From assembly GCF_014651075.1 (NCBI RefSeq), contig NZ_BMWE01000009.1, forward strand, positions 1-64,000: a stretch of DNA of 64,000 bases, read 5' to 3'. This DNA is from Streptomyces djakartensis. GTDB taxonomy: Bacteria; Actinomycetota; Actinomycetes; Streptomycetales; Streptomycetaceae. This document shows, one piece after another, positions 16,676 through 24,855 of this stretch. The notes beneath the pieces were generated by a model, which worked only from the letters and a program-made list of their open reading frames with translations, did not search any database and was not told the origin of the DNA. Each line of letters starts with the position of its first letter. Position 1 is the first letter of the stretch. Position numbers and translations under genes: made by a program.

Positions 16676-19153
16676 ATGCTGGAGGCCACACCGCTCGGCG
16701 AGGGATGGATCCTGCGGCACGAACCGGACGCGCTGCCGGCGTCCGTGCCGGGCTGCGTACACACCGACCTGATGGCGGCCGGGATGATCCCGGACCCCTT
16801 CCTGGGCCGGAACGAGGCCGAGGTCGCCTGGGTGGGGCGCCGGGACTGGACGTACGAGCGGGAACTCACGGCACCGTCCGGGCAGGAGCGGACCGATCTG
16901 GTCTTCGACGGGCTCGACACCGTCGCGGAGGTCTCCCTGGACGGGCGGCTGCTGGGCACCGTGCGGAACATGCACCGCTCGTACCGGTTCGATGTGACGG
17001 GCCTGTCCGGGCTGCTGTCGGTGCGGTTCGTCTCGGCGTACGCCGAGGCCGAGGCTGTGCGGGAGCGGCTGGGTGAGCGGCCCGCGGCCTACGCCGAGCC
17101 CTACCAGTACCTGCGCAAGATGGCCTGCTCGTTCGGCTGGGACTGGGGGCCGACCCTGGTGACGGCGGGGATCTGGCGGCCGGTGCGCCTGGAGCACTGG
17201 TCGACGGCCCGGATCGCCCGGGTGCGTCCGCTGGTCACCGTCGAGGAAGGCGCGGGCGTCGTCGAACTGGCCGTCGACATCGAAAGGACCCGGGTCGATG
17301 CGCCGCTCACCGTGGAGGGGACGGTGGGCGGCCACCGGATCCGCGCGGAGCTGGACGGCGCGCACGGGGTGGTGCGGCTCCGCATCCCGGACGCGCGCTT
17401 GTGGTGGCCGCGCGGATACGGCGAACAGCCGTTGTACGACGTGGAGGTGCGGCTGCTGGACGGTGCGGACGCGCTGGACGTGTGGCGGCGCCGGATCGGC
17501 TTCCGCAGCGTGGAGCTGGACCGGCGGCCGGACGCGCACGGCACCGGCTTCACCCTGGTCGTCAACGGCGAGCGGCTGTTCGCGCGGGGCGTCAACTGGA
17601 TCCCCGACGACGTCTTCCCCTCCCGGATCACCCGTGAGCGCTACCGGCGGCGGCTGGAGCAGGCCGCCGGGGCGGGCGTGGACCTGGTGCGGGTCTGGGG
17701 CGGCGGGATCTACGAGAGCGAGGACTTCTACGACGCCTGCGACGAACTCGGGCTGCTGGTCTGGCAGGACTTCCCGTTCGCCTGCGCGGCCTACCCGGAG
17801 GAGCAGCCGCTGCGCGGTGAGGTGGAGGCCGAGGCGCGGGAGAACGTGGTACGGCTGATGCCGCATCCGTCGCTGGTGCTGTGGAACGGCAACAACGAGA
17901 ACTTGTGGGGCTTCCGGGACTGGGAGTGGGAGGCGCGGCTGACCGGGGACTCCTGGGGCGAGGGCTACTACCTCGGTGTACTGCCCCGTGTGGTGGCCGA
18001 GTTGGACCCGACCCGGCCGTACACGGCGGGCAGCCCTTGGTCGGGGTCCTGGCGGCACCATCCCAACGACCCGGCGCACGGCACGCACCACTCGTGGGAG
18101 GTGTGGAACCGGCAGGACTACGCCGGCTACCGGCTGAGCGTGCCGCGGTTCGTCGCCGAGTTCGGCTGGCAGGCGCCGCCCGCGTACGCCACACTCAGGC
18201 GCGCGCTGCCCGGCGAGCAGCTCGCCCCGGACTCGCCCGGCATGCTGCACCACCAGAAGGCGGACGACGGCAACGGCAAGCTGGAACGGGGGCTGGAGCG
18301 GCACTTCGCCGTGCCGGACGGGGACTTCGACCGCTGGCACTACCTCACGCAGCTCAACCAGGCGCGGGCGGTCGCGGCCGGGGTCGAGCACTGGCGCGCG
18401 CACTGGCCGGTGTGCGCGGGCACGGTCGTCTGGCAGCTCAACGACTGCTGGCCGGTGACCTCCTGGGCGGCGATCGACGGGGACGGCCGCGAGAAGCCGC
18501 TGTACCACGAGCTGAAAAGGCTGTACGCGGACCGGTTGCTGACGCTCCGGGCGCGGGACGGCGGGCTGGTGCTGGCCGCGGTCAACCAGGGCGCTGAGGA
18601 GTGGCGGGAGACGCTGACCCTGCGGCGGATGTCCGTGGAAGGCGAGGTGCTGGGGCAGGCCGCCGTGGATGTGCGGGCCGGGGGGCGGAGCGTCGCCCGG
18701 GTCGACGTCCCCCGGGAGCTGACGCCGGTCGGGGCGAAGGAGTTCCTCGTGGCGGATGCCGGCGCGGGAGCCGGCACGGGTGTCCGGGCGGGCACGGGCG
18801 CCGGCACAGGCCCAGGAGACAGGGCGGGCGGGGATGCCGGCGCCGCCGGGGACGCGGGCGCGGGCACCGGCGGGCTGAGGGCGCTGTACTTCCCGGCGCC
18901 CGACCGGGACATCCCCTACCCCGAGCCACGGTTCGACGTCGCTCTCGCGCCCGGCGGTGTCACCGTGACCGCCCGCACCCTGGTGCGGGACCTGCTGCTC
19001 CAGGCCGACCGGCTGGATCCGGGGGCGCGGGCCGACCGGGGGCTGGTGACGCTGCTGCCGGGCGAAGAGGTGACCTTCGGCGTGCGCGGCTGGAAGACTC
19101 CGGACGTGGAGCGTGCCCGTTCGGCCCTGTACTGCGTGGAGCCCACCCGATGA
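16676..19153 (+). CDS. GH2 beta-mannosidase
   Basis: The 825-residue enzyme starts at ATG 16676 after GGGAG. It has the jelly-roll N-domain with CVHTDLMAAGMIPDP, then MACSFGWDWGPTLVTAGIW, both hallmarks of family 2 mannosidases. The barrel has LVLWNGNNENLWGF with the acid/base Glu and FVAEFGWQAPP with the nucleophile Glu. There is no signal peptide, so it acts inside the cell on imported beta-mannosides, removing non-reducing mannose. Near residues 693-735 a Gly/Ala/Thr-rich low-complexity insert (AGAGAGTGVRAGTGAGTGPG and more) interrupts the C-terminal domain. The stop overlaps the LacI start by 4 bp. The linked importer is divergent. Confidence 0.93.
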   Translation: MLEATPLGEGWILRHEPDALPASVPGCVHTDLMAAGMIPDPFLGRNEAEVAWVGRRDWTYERELTAPSGQERTDLVFDGLDTVAEVSLDGRLLGTVRNMHRSYRFDVTGLSGLLSVRFVSAYAEAEAVRERLGERPAAYAEPYQYLRKMACSFGWDWGPTLVTAGIWRPVRLEHWSTARIARVRPLVTVEEGAGVVELAVDIERTRVDAPLTVEGTVGGHRIRAELDGAHGVVRLRIPDARLWWPRGYGEQPLYDVEVRLLDGADALDVWRRRIGFRSVELDRRPDAHGTGFTLVVNGERLFARGVNWIPDDVFPSRITRERYRRRLEQAAGAGVDLVRVWGGGIYESEDFYDACDELGLLVWQDFPFACAAYPEEQPLRGEVEAEARENVVRLMPHPSLVLWNGNNENLWGFRDWEWEARLTGDSWGEGYYLGVLPRVVAELDPTRPYTAGSPWSGSWRHHPNDPAHGTHHSWEVWNRQDYAGYRLSVPRFVAEFGWQAPPAYATLRRALPGEQLAPDSPGMLHHQKADDGNGKLERGLERHFAVPDGDFDRWHYLTQLNQARAVAAGVEHWRAHWPVCAGTVVWQLNDCWPVTSWAAIDGDGREKPLYHELKRLYADRLLTLRARDGGLVLAAVNQGAEEWRETLTLRRMSVEGEVLGQAAVDVRAGGRSVARVDVPRELTPVGAKEFLVADAGAGAGTGVRAGTGAGTGPGDRAGGDAGAAGDAGAGTGGLRALYFPAPDRDIPYPEPRFDVALAPGGVTVTARTLVRDLLLQADRLDPGARADRGLVTLLPGEEVTFGVRGWKTPDVERARSALYCVEPTR

Positions 19154-20187
19154 CGGCGACGCCGCCCGCGCGCGTCACGATCAGGGACGTCGCCGCGCGC
19201 GCCGGCGTGTCCAAGGGTGCCGTGTCGCTCGCCTTCAACCACAAGCCCGGGTTGTCGGAGGCGACCCGGGACCGGATCTTCCGGGCGGCACGGGAGCTGG
19301 GCTGGGCGCCGAACCTCACGGCGCGGACGCTGGCCGGTTCGCGCGTGGACGTGATGGGGCTCGCGGTGTGCCGGCCGGCCCGGGCCCTCGGCCTGGAGCC
19401 CTGGTACATGGAGTTCGTCTCGGGCGTCGAGAGCGTCCTGGCCGGGCACTCCTGCTCGCTGCTGCTGAGACTCGTACGGGACATGGACGAGGAGGTGGAG
19501 GTCCAGGAGGCGTGGTGGCGGGGACGGCAGGTCGGCGGGTCGATCCTGGTCGACTTCCGGGCCGACGACCCCCGGGCGGCACTGGTCGAGCGGCTCGGGC
19601 TGCCGGTGGTCGCCGTGGGCCATCCCGCGCTGACCGGGGGCCTGACCTCCGTGTGGACCGACGACGCCACGGCCGTGACGGAGGCGGTGCGGTATCTGGC
19701 CGCGCTCGGGCACCGGAGGATCGCCCGGGTCGGCGGGGCGGCGGACCTCGGGCACACGGCGATCCGGACGTCGGCGTTCGAGGAGGCTGCGGGGGCGCTG
19801 GCGCTCGCCGGGGCGTGGCAGGTGGCGACGGACTTCTCGGGGGACGCGGGAGCGCGGGCGACGCGGTCGCTGCTGACGGCGGCCGCGCCGGACCGTCCGA
19901 CGGCGATCGTGTACGACAACGACATCATGGCCGTGGCCGGGCTGTCGGTGGCGGCCGAGATGGGGCTTCGGGTGCCGGAAGACGTGTCGCTGCTGGCCTG
20001 GGACGACTCCCAGCTCTGCCGGCTCACGCACCCGACCCTGTCCGCGATGAGCCATGACGTGCACGGGTTCGGGGCGGAAGTGGCCCGGACGTTGTTCTCG
20101 GTGGTCACGGGGGGTGAGGGCGTGTCGCACCCCGTTCCCACTCCGGTGCTGACGCCCCGGCGGTCCACGGCCCCGCCGAAGATGTGA
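19150..20187 (+). CDS. LacI-family repressor of the mannoside locus
   Basis: The 345-residue regulator has the LacI helix-turn-helix (VTIRDVAARAGVSKGAVSLA) and hinge (PNLTARTLAGSRVDVMGLAV), followed by a periplasmic-binding-type sugar domain (YDNDIMAVAGLSVAAEMGLR, then LLAWDDSQLCRLTHPTL). Its ATG overlaps the beta-mannosidase stop (ATGA), so both are made together. It probably binds the GACAGCGCTTTC operator at 16585 and releases it in the presence of mannose or a mannobioside. The same operator 37 kb away makes it a candidate regulator of the Lpl-type importer too. Confidence 0.93.
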   Translation: MTATPPARVTIRDVAARAGVSKGAVSLAFNHKPGLSEATRDRIFRAARELGWAPNLTARTLAGSRVDVMGLAVCRPARALGLEPWYMEFVSGVESVLAGHSCSLLLRLVRDMDEEVEVQEAWWRGRQVGGSILVDFRADDPRAALVERLGLPVVAVGHPALTGGLTSVWTDDATAVTEAVRYLAALGHRRIARVGGAADLGHTAIRTSAFEEAAGALALAGAWQVATDFSGDAGARATRSLLTAAAPDRPTAIVYDNDIMAVAGLSVAAEMGLRVPEDVSLLAWDDSQLCRLTHPTLSAMSHDVHGFGAEVARTLFSVVTGGEGVSHPVPTPVLTPRRSTAPPKM

Positions 20188-20220
20188 CCTTCACCGCTCG
20201 CCATGTCAGGACTGGGCAGC

Positions 20221-20239
20221 TACGTTACTGATAAGTAGC
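20221..20239. promoter_or_regulatory. Palindrome upstream of fadA, probable TetR-type operator
   Basis: TTACT-GATA-AGTAG (20225-20238) is an imperfect dyad 50 bp before the fadA start, and flanking GCTAC/GTAGC arms extend it. The form is like TetR/FadR-type operators seen before fatty-acid genes in actinobacteria. No regulator gene for it is identified in the window. Confidence 0.45.
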
Positions 20240-20287
20240 ATGGGATGAGCAAGCGCTCAGCGTCCTGGACCCTGGAGGAGAGCCATC

Positions 20288-21505
20288 GTGCCTCGTACCG
20301 TCAGGGACGTCGTCTTCGTCGACGGCGTCCGCACCCCGTTCGGCAAGGCGGGCCCGAAGGGCATCTACCACGAGACCCGTGCCGACGACCTCGTCGTGAA
20401 GGCGATCCGGGAGCTGCTGCGCCGCAACCCCGGTCTCGACCCGAAGAAGATCGACGAGGTCGCCATCGCCGCGACCACGCAGATCGGTGACCAGGGCCTG
20501 ACCATCGGCCGCACGGCGGGCATCCTCGCCGGGCTGCCGCAGTCCGTGCCCGGTTACTCCATCGACCGCATGTGCGCCGGCGCCCTGACCGCCGTCACCA
20601 CGGTGGCCGGCTCCGTCGCCTTCGGCGCGTACGACGTCGCCATCGCCGGCGGCGTCGAGCACATGGGCCGCCACCCCATGGGCGAGGGCGTCGACCCGAA
20701 CCCCCGGTTCGTCTCCGAGAAGCTGGTCGACGAGTCCGCCCTGTTCATGGGCATGACCGCCGAGAACCTGCACGACCGCTACCCGCAGATCACCAAGCTG
20801 CGCGCCGACGAGTACGCCGTGCGCTCGCAGGAGAAGGCCGCCAAGGCGTACGCCAACGGCAAGATCCAGGCCGACCTGGTGCCGATCTCGGTCCGCCGCA
20901 CCAACGCCGAGGCCGGCGAGACGGGCTGGGGCCTGGTCACCGCCGACGAGCCGATGCGCCCGGGCACGACCCTGGAGAACCTCCAGGGCCTGAAGACCCC
21001 GTTCCGCGTCCACGGCCGGGTCACCGCCGGTAACGCGGCCGGTCTGAACGACGGCGCCACCGCCTCGGTCATCGCCTCCGAGGACTTCGCCCGGGAGAAC
21101 GACCTCCCGGTGAAGATGCGCCTGGTCTCCTACTCCTTCGCGGGCGTGGAGCCGGAGGTCATGGGCTACGGCCCGATCCCGGCGACGGAGAAGGCGCTGG
21201 CCCAGGCCGGCCTGTCGATCTCCGACATCGGCCTGTTCGAGATCAACGAGGCCTTCGCCGTCCAGGTGCTGGCCTTCCTCGACCACTACGGCATCGCCGA
21301 CGACGACGAGCGCGTCAACCAGTACGGCGGCGCCATCGCCTTCGGCCACCCGCTGGCCTCCTCCGGCGTCCGCCTGATGACGCAGCTGGCCCGCCAGTTC
21401 GAGGAGCAGCCGCACGTCCGCTACGGCCTGACCACCATGTGCGTCGGCTTCGGCATGGGCGCGACGGTCATCTGGGAGAACCCGCACTTCGAGGGGGACA
21501 AGTGA
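20288..21505 (+). CDS. fadA: Acetyl-CoA C-acyltransferase (thiolase) FadA
   Basis: The 405-residue thiolase has the nucleophile Cys in SIDRMCAGALTAV, NEAFAVQVLAF, the His in GGAIAFGHPLASSGVR and the second Cys in TTMCVGFGMGA. It cleaves 3-ketoacyl-CoA to acetyl-CoA and a shortened acyl-CoA in fatty-acid beta-oxidation. The GTG at 20288 is preceded by GGAGGA with good spacing. The following gene starts inside its stop codon region (GTGA overlap), forming the FadA-FadB trifunctional pair. Confidence 0.97.
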   Translation: MPRTVRDVVFVDGVRTPFGKAGPKGIYHETRADDLVVKAIRELLRRNPGLDPKKIDEVAIAATTQIGDQGLTIGRTAGILAGLPQSVPGYSIDRMCAGALTAVTTVAGSVAFGAYDVAIAGGVEHMGRHPMGEGVDPNPRFVSEKLVDESALFMGMTAENLHDRYPQITKLRADEYAVRSQEKAAKAYANGKIQADLVPISVRRTNAEAGETGWGLVTADEPMRPGTTLENLQGLKTPFRVHGRVTAGNAAGLNDGATASVIASEDFARENDLPVKMRLVSYSFAGVEPEVMGYGPIPATEKALAQAGLSISDIGLFEINEAFAVQVLAFLDHYGIADDDERVNQYGGAIAFGHPLASSGVRLMTQLARQFEEQPHVRYGLTTMCVGFGMGATVIWENPHFEGDK

Positions 21506-23631
21506 GCACCACCGCCGAGCTTCTGAAGCAGGCTTCCGAACTGTTCCCGGACGAGGTCGTCACGAGTGCGCACGTACGCCACTTCGACCTCCCGCTCGGG
21601 GCCGGCCGCTTCGCCCTGATCACCCTGGACAACGGCCTGGACCACACCAAGCCGACCACCTTCGGACCGGCCTCGCTGGCGAACCTGAACACCGCCATCG
21701 ACCAGGTCGAGAAGGAGGCGGCGGACGGCGAGATCGTCGGTGCCGGTATCACCGGCAAGCCGTTCATCTTCGCGGTCGGCGCCGACCTCAAGGGCGTGGA
21801 GATCCTCAAGGAGCACGAGCACGCGCTCGCCATCGGCAAGGGCGGCCACGAGGTCTTCAAGCGGCTGTCCAAGCTGGCCGTGCCGACCTTCGCCTACTAC
21901 AACGGCGCCGCGATGGGCGGCGGTGTCGAGGTCGGCCTGCACTGCACCTACCGCACCGTCTCCGCGGCCATCCCGGCGTTCTCGCTGCCCGAGGTGTTCC
22001 TCGGCCTGGTCCCGGGCTGGGGCGGCTGCACGCTGCTGCCGAACCTGATCGGCCCCGAGAAGGCCGTCTCGGTGATCATCGAGAACAGCCTCAACCAGAA
22101 CAAGCAGCTCAAGGGCAAGCAGGTCTTCGAGCTCGGGATCGCCGACGCGATCTTCGAGGGCGCGGACTTCCTGGAGCAGTCGCTGATCTGGACCGCGTCC
22201 GTCCTCAAGGGCGAGATCGAGATCGAGCGCCCGGTGATCGACCGCGGCGAGGCCTGGGACCAGGCCGTCGCCAAGGGCCGCTTCATCGCCGACTCCAAGG
22301 TGCACGGCGCGGCCCCCGCCGCCTACCGCGCCCTGGACATCATCGCCGCCGCCAAGAACGGCGACCTGCAGCAGGGCTACGACGCCGAGGACAAGGCGCT
22401 CGCCGACCTCATCATGGGCGGCGAACTGCGCGCCGGCATCTACGCCTTCAACCTGGTGCAGAAGCGCGGCAAGCGCCCCGCCGGCGCCCCGGACAAGAAC
22501 CTGGCCCGCCCGGTCACCAAGGTCGGTGTCGTCGGCGCCGGTCTGATGGCCAGCCAGCTCGCGCTGCTGTTCCTGCGCCGCCTGGAGGTGCCGGTCGTGC
22601 TGACCGACATCGACCAGGAGCGCGTCGACAAGGGCGTGGGCTACGTCCACGCCGAGATCGACAAGCTGCTCGGCAAGGGCCGCATCAACCAGGACAAGGC
22701 CAACCGGCTCAAGGCGCTGGTCTCCGGCGTCCTGGACAAGGCCGAGGGCTTCGCGGACGCCGACTTCGTCATCGAAGCGGTCTTCGAGGAGATGGGCGTC
22801 AAGCAGAAGGTGTTCGCGGAGGTCGAGGCGGTCGCCCCGGCGCACGCGATCCTCGCCACCAACACCTCCTCGCTGTCGGTGTCGGAGATGGCCTCGAAGC
22901 TGCAGCACCCCGAGCGGGTCGTCGGCTTCCACTTCTTCAACCCGGTCGCGGTCCTGCCGCTGCTGGAGATCGTCCGCGGTGAGAAGACCGACGACGCCTC
23001 CCTCGCCACGGCGTTCGGCGTCGCCAAGAAGCTGAAGAAGACCGCGGTCCTCACCAAGGACGCCCCGGCGTTCGTCGTGAACCGCATCCTGACCCGCTTC
23101 ATGGGCGAGATCCAGAACGTCATCGACGAGGGCACCCCCGTCGAGGTCGCCGAGAAGGCGATCGAGCCGCTCGGTCTGCCGATGTCGCCGCTGGTCCTGC
23201 TGGAGCTGGTCGGCCCGGCGATCGGCCTGCACGTCTCCGAGACGCTCAACAAGGCGTTCCCGGACCGCTTCACCGTCTCCCCGAACCTCAAGGCGGTCGT
23301 CGAGGCGGGCAAGCGCGGCTTCTACGTCTACGACAGCGGCAAGCCCGAGCTCGACCCCGAGGTCGCCGCGCTGCTGAAGCAGGGCGACACCGTCCTGACG
23401 GAGGAGCAGGTCCGCACCCGCGTGCTCGACGCGGTGGCGCAGGAGATCGGCATCATGCTCGACGAGGGCGTCGTCGCCGAGGCGCAGGACATCGACCTCT
23501 GCCTCATCACGGGCGCCGGCTGGCCGTTCCACCTGGGCGGTATCACGCCGTACCTGGACCGCGAGGGCGTCTCCGAGCGCGTCAACGGCAAGAGGTTCCT
23601 GGCTCCGGGCGTGGCGTCGGTTCCGGCGTAA
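21502..23631 (+). CDS. fadB: Multifunctional enoyl-CoA hydratase / 3-hydroxyacyl-CoA dehydrogenase FadB
   Basis: The 709-residue fusion starts at GTG 21502, overlapping the fadA stop. The N-terminal crotonase domain (to about 300) has NGAAMGGGVEVGLHCTYR and the oxyanion-hole region FSLPEVFLGLVPGWGG. The NAD domain begins at VGVVGAGLMASQLALLFLRR and contains HFFNPVAVLPLLEIVRG. The C-terminal dehydrogenase domain (FVVNRILTRFMGEIQNVIDE) follows. It hydrates enoyl-CoA and oxidises 3-hydroxyacyl-CoA and presumably forms a complex with FadA. It ends in a strong terminator. Confidence 0.96.
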   Translation: MSTTAELLKQASELFPDEVVTSAHVRHFDLPLGAGRFALITLDNGLDHTKPTTFGPASLANLNTAIDQVEKEAADGEIVGAGITGKPFIFAVGADLKGVEILKEHEHALAIGKGGHEVFKRLSKLAVPTFAYYNGAAMGGGVEVGLHCTYRTVSAAIPAFSLPEVFLGLVPGWGGCTLLPNLIGPEKAVSVIIENSLNQNKQLKGKQVFELGIADAIFEGADFLEQSLIWTASVLKGEIEIERPVIDRGEAWDQAVAKGRFIADSKVHGAAPAAYRALDIIAAAKNGDLQQGYDAEDKALADLIMGGELRAGIYAFNLVQKRGKRPAGAPDKNLARPVTKVGVVGAGLMASQLALLFLRRLEVPVVLTDIDQERVDKGVGYVHAEIDKLLGKGRINQDKANRLKALVSGVLDKAEGFADADFVIEAVFEEMGVKQKVFAEVEAVAPAHAILATNTSSLSVSEMASKLQHPERVVGFHFFNPVAVLPLLEIVRGEKTDDASLATAFGVAKKLKKTAVLTKDAPAFVVNRILTRFMGEIQNVIDEGTPVEVAEKAIEPLGLPMSPLVLLELVGPAIGLHVSETLNKAFPDRFTVSPNLKAVVEAGKRGFYVYDSGKPELDPEVAALLKQGDTVLTEEQVRTRVLDAVAQEIGIMLDEGVVAEAQDIDLCLITGAGWPFHLGGITPYLDREGVSERVNGKRFLAPGVASVPA

Positions 23632-23649
23632 CCGCCTGGCGGGATGAGT

Positions 23650-23684
23650 GAGGAGGGCCTCCGCGGCGTGCGGAGGCCCTCCTC
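23650..23684. terminator. Strong terminator after fadB
   Basis: A perfect 15-bp stem, GAGGAGGGCCTCCGC (23650-23664) with GCGGAGGCCCTCCTC (23670-23684), has a 5-nt loop. It ends the fadAB transcript. The right arm abuts the stop codon of the convergent 48-residue gene, so it may terminate both. Confidence 0.85.
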
Positions 23685-23831
23685 TCATGTGTCGCTCTCC
23701 CCGGTGGCCGCGAGCCGCGCTCGCAGCTCGGCGTTCTCCGCCTCCAGGACGGCGATGCGCTTGCGGGCGAAGTACAGCTCCATGACCGCGTCCTGGAACT
23801 CGGCGACGAGCTGCTCGGGGGTCAGTTCCAT
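23685..23831 (-). CDS. 48-residue leucine-zipper-like small protein
   Basis: A short open frame from ATG 23831 to TGA 23685-23687 encodes MELTPEQLVAEFQDAVMELY, then FARKRIAVLEAENAELRAR, and LAATGESDT. The central part is a regular heptad coiled coil (I-A-V-L-E-A-E-N-A-E-L). Codon third positions are strongly G/C, as in real genes here. It lies 12 bp before the start of the exported-protein gene on the same strand in the opposite order, that is, just downstream of it. Small coiled-coil proteins of this size occur in Streptomyces, but I do not know the function. Confidence 0.6.
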   Translation of the reverse strand: MELTPEQLVAEFQDAVMELYFARKRIAVLEAENAELRARLAATGESDT

Positions 23832-23843
23832 CGGATCCCGCCC

Positions 23844-24539
23844 CTATGCCTGGGCCAGCAGGGTGACCTTGCCGTTGCCGCCCTTCCAGTACAGGGCACC
23901 GCCCCGGGCGAAGAGGGAGCCGCCGCCCGCCTCCTTGGCCGGCTCGGCGGCGTCGTCCAGGCGCGCCGCGCCGTCGAGCCGTGCCGTGCCCTCGACGAGC
24001 AGGGCGGGGGCCTCGGACCGCTGCACCACGTGCAGCTGGCCTCCGGGAGTGGCCCCGACTCCGATGCCGATGCCGGTGCGCCCGCTGCCCTTGACGACGA
24101 AGTCCTCCACGCCGGGGTTGTTGCGCAGCACGATCAGCGCGCCCTTGGTCGGCGCGTCGGTCGCGGTGACGAAGATGCCCTGGGCTGCGGTCCCCTCTTT
24201 CCTGAGGTTGATGGAGAGCCCGGAGGCGCCGTGGTCCGAACCGTCGGCATAGCCGTTGTGGGTGATCTTCAAGGTGCCGCGCTGCGCCCGCTCGGCGCCG
24301 CTGATGTACACGGCCGAGGACTCCGGGTTCACCGACGTCACGTTCAGCGCGGCCTTGTCGCCGGACGTGGCCGCGTAGTTGATCTTGACGACGTACTCGG
24401 TCGGCGACGCGCCGTAGAACGCCGCCGGGGCTGCGTACTGGGTGTACTCGTCGTCGACCGCAGCCGCCTCCGAGCCGGTGGCGACGGTCACCGCGCCCGC
24501 GGTGAAGGCCCCGAGGAACAGTCTTCGTCCCACTGTCAT
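23844..24539 (-). CDS. Exported Tat-signal protein with phage-tail-like C-terminus
   Basis: The 231-residue protein starts at 24539 with a twin-Arg signal (VGRRLFLGAFTAGAVTVATG) and no lipobox. The mature part is beta-rich with alternating hydrophobic strands (ALNVTSVNPESSAVYISGAE, GTLKITHNGYADGSDHGASG) and ends in GGGSLFARGGALYWKGGNGK. That ending resembles C-termini of phage tail-fibre or hyaluronidase-like proteins in actinobacteria. No other phage gene is nearby. A secreted beta-helix or trimeric fibre is plausible. Function is not recognised. Confidence 0.65.
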   Translation of the reverse strand: MTVGRRLFLGAFTAGAVTVATGSEAAAVDDEYTQYAAPAAFYGASPTEYVVKINYAATSGDKAALNVTSVNPESSAVYISGAERAQRGTLKITHNGYADGSDHGASGLSINLRKEGTAAQGIFVTATDAPTKGALIVLRNNPGVEDFVVKGSGRTGIGIGVGATPGGQLHVVQRSEAPALLVEGTARLDGAARLDDAAEPAKEAGGGSLFARGGALYWKGGNGKVTLLAQA

Positions 24540-24855
24540 GTGAACTCCGGTTCTCTTGAGGTGCGGTTCAGGAAGCCGGCACCCGAGCGGGCCGCCAGGA
24601 AGCGGCCAGGCCCGTTCCCGAGGGCCTCCCGGCCGGCGCGACGGAGCCGCCTTCCCCGAACGCAAGTACGGGAGACCGGGCCGGGCCATCATAAGGTGAT
24701 CATTCCGTGAACATCGCGGAGTTATCGTGCTCGGCTCCGCTCAATGGCGGGTGAGACGTGCCGAGTTGCGTTCAGGCCGTATCTCCACCAGCGGTGGGAG
24801 GAGGGGTGCAGCATCCGCAATGGAAGGTCGGCAGCGTCAGACGGACGGGCACTTC

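Noticed and set aside
14261..18508. A 1415-codon open frame on the minus strand across the importer and beta-mannosidase
   Set aside because: Only its 3' third (MalF permease) is protein-like. The rest is antisense to beta-mannosidase, is Arg/Pro/His-rich, and is a shadow of high-GC coding DNA.
21421..23688. A 755-codon open frame antisense to fadAB
   Set aside because: It has an Asp/Gly/Val/Leu/Arg-rich shadow composition, while fadA and fadB on the plus strand have all catalytic motifs.
24030..24710. A 226-codon plus-strand open frame opposite the Tat-signal protein
   Set aside because: The minus strand has a signal peptide and beta-strand periodicity. The plus-strand frame is a Val/Gly/Arg-rich shadow.
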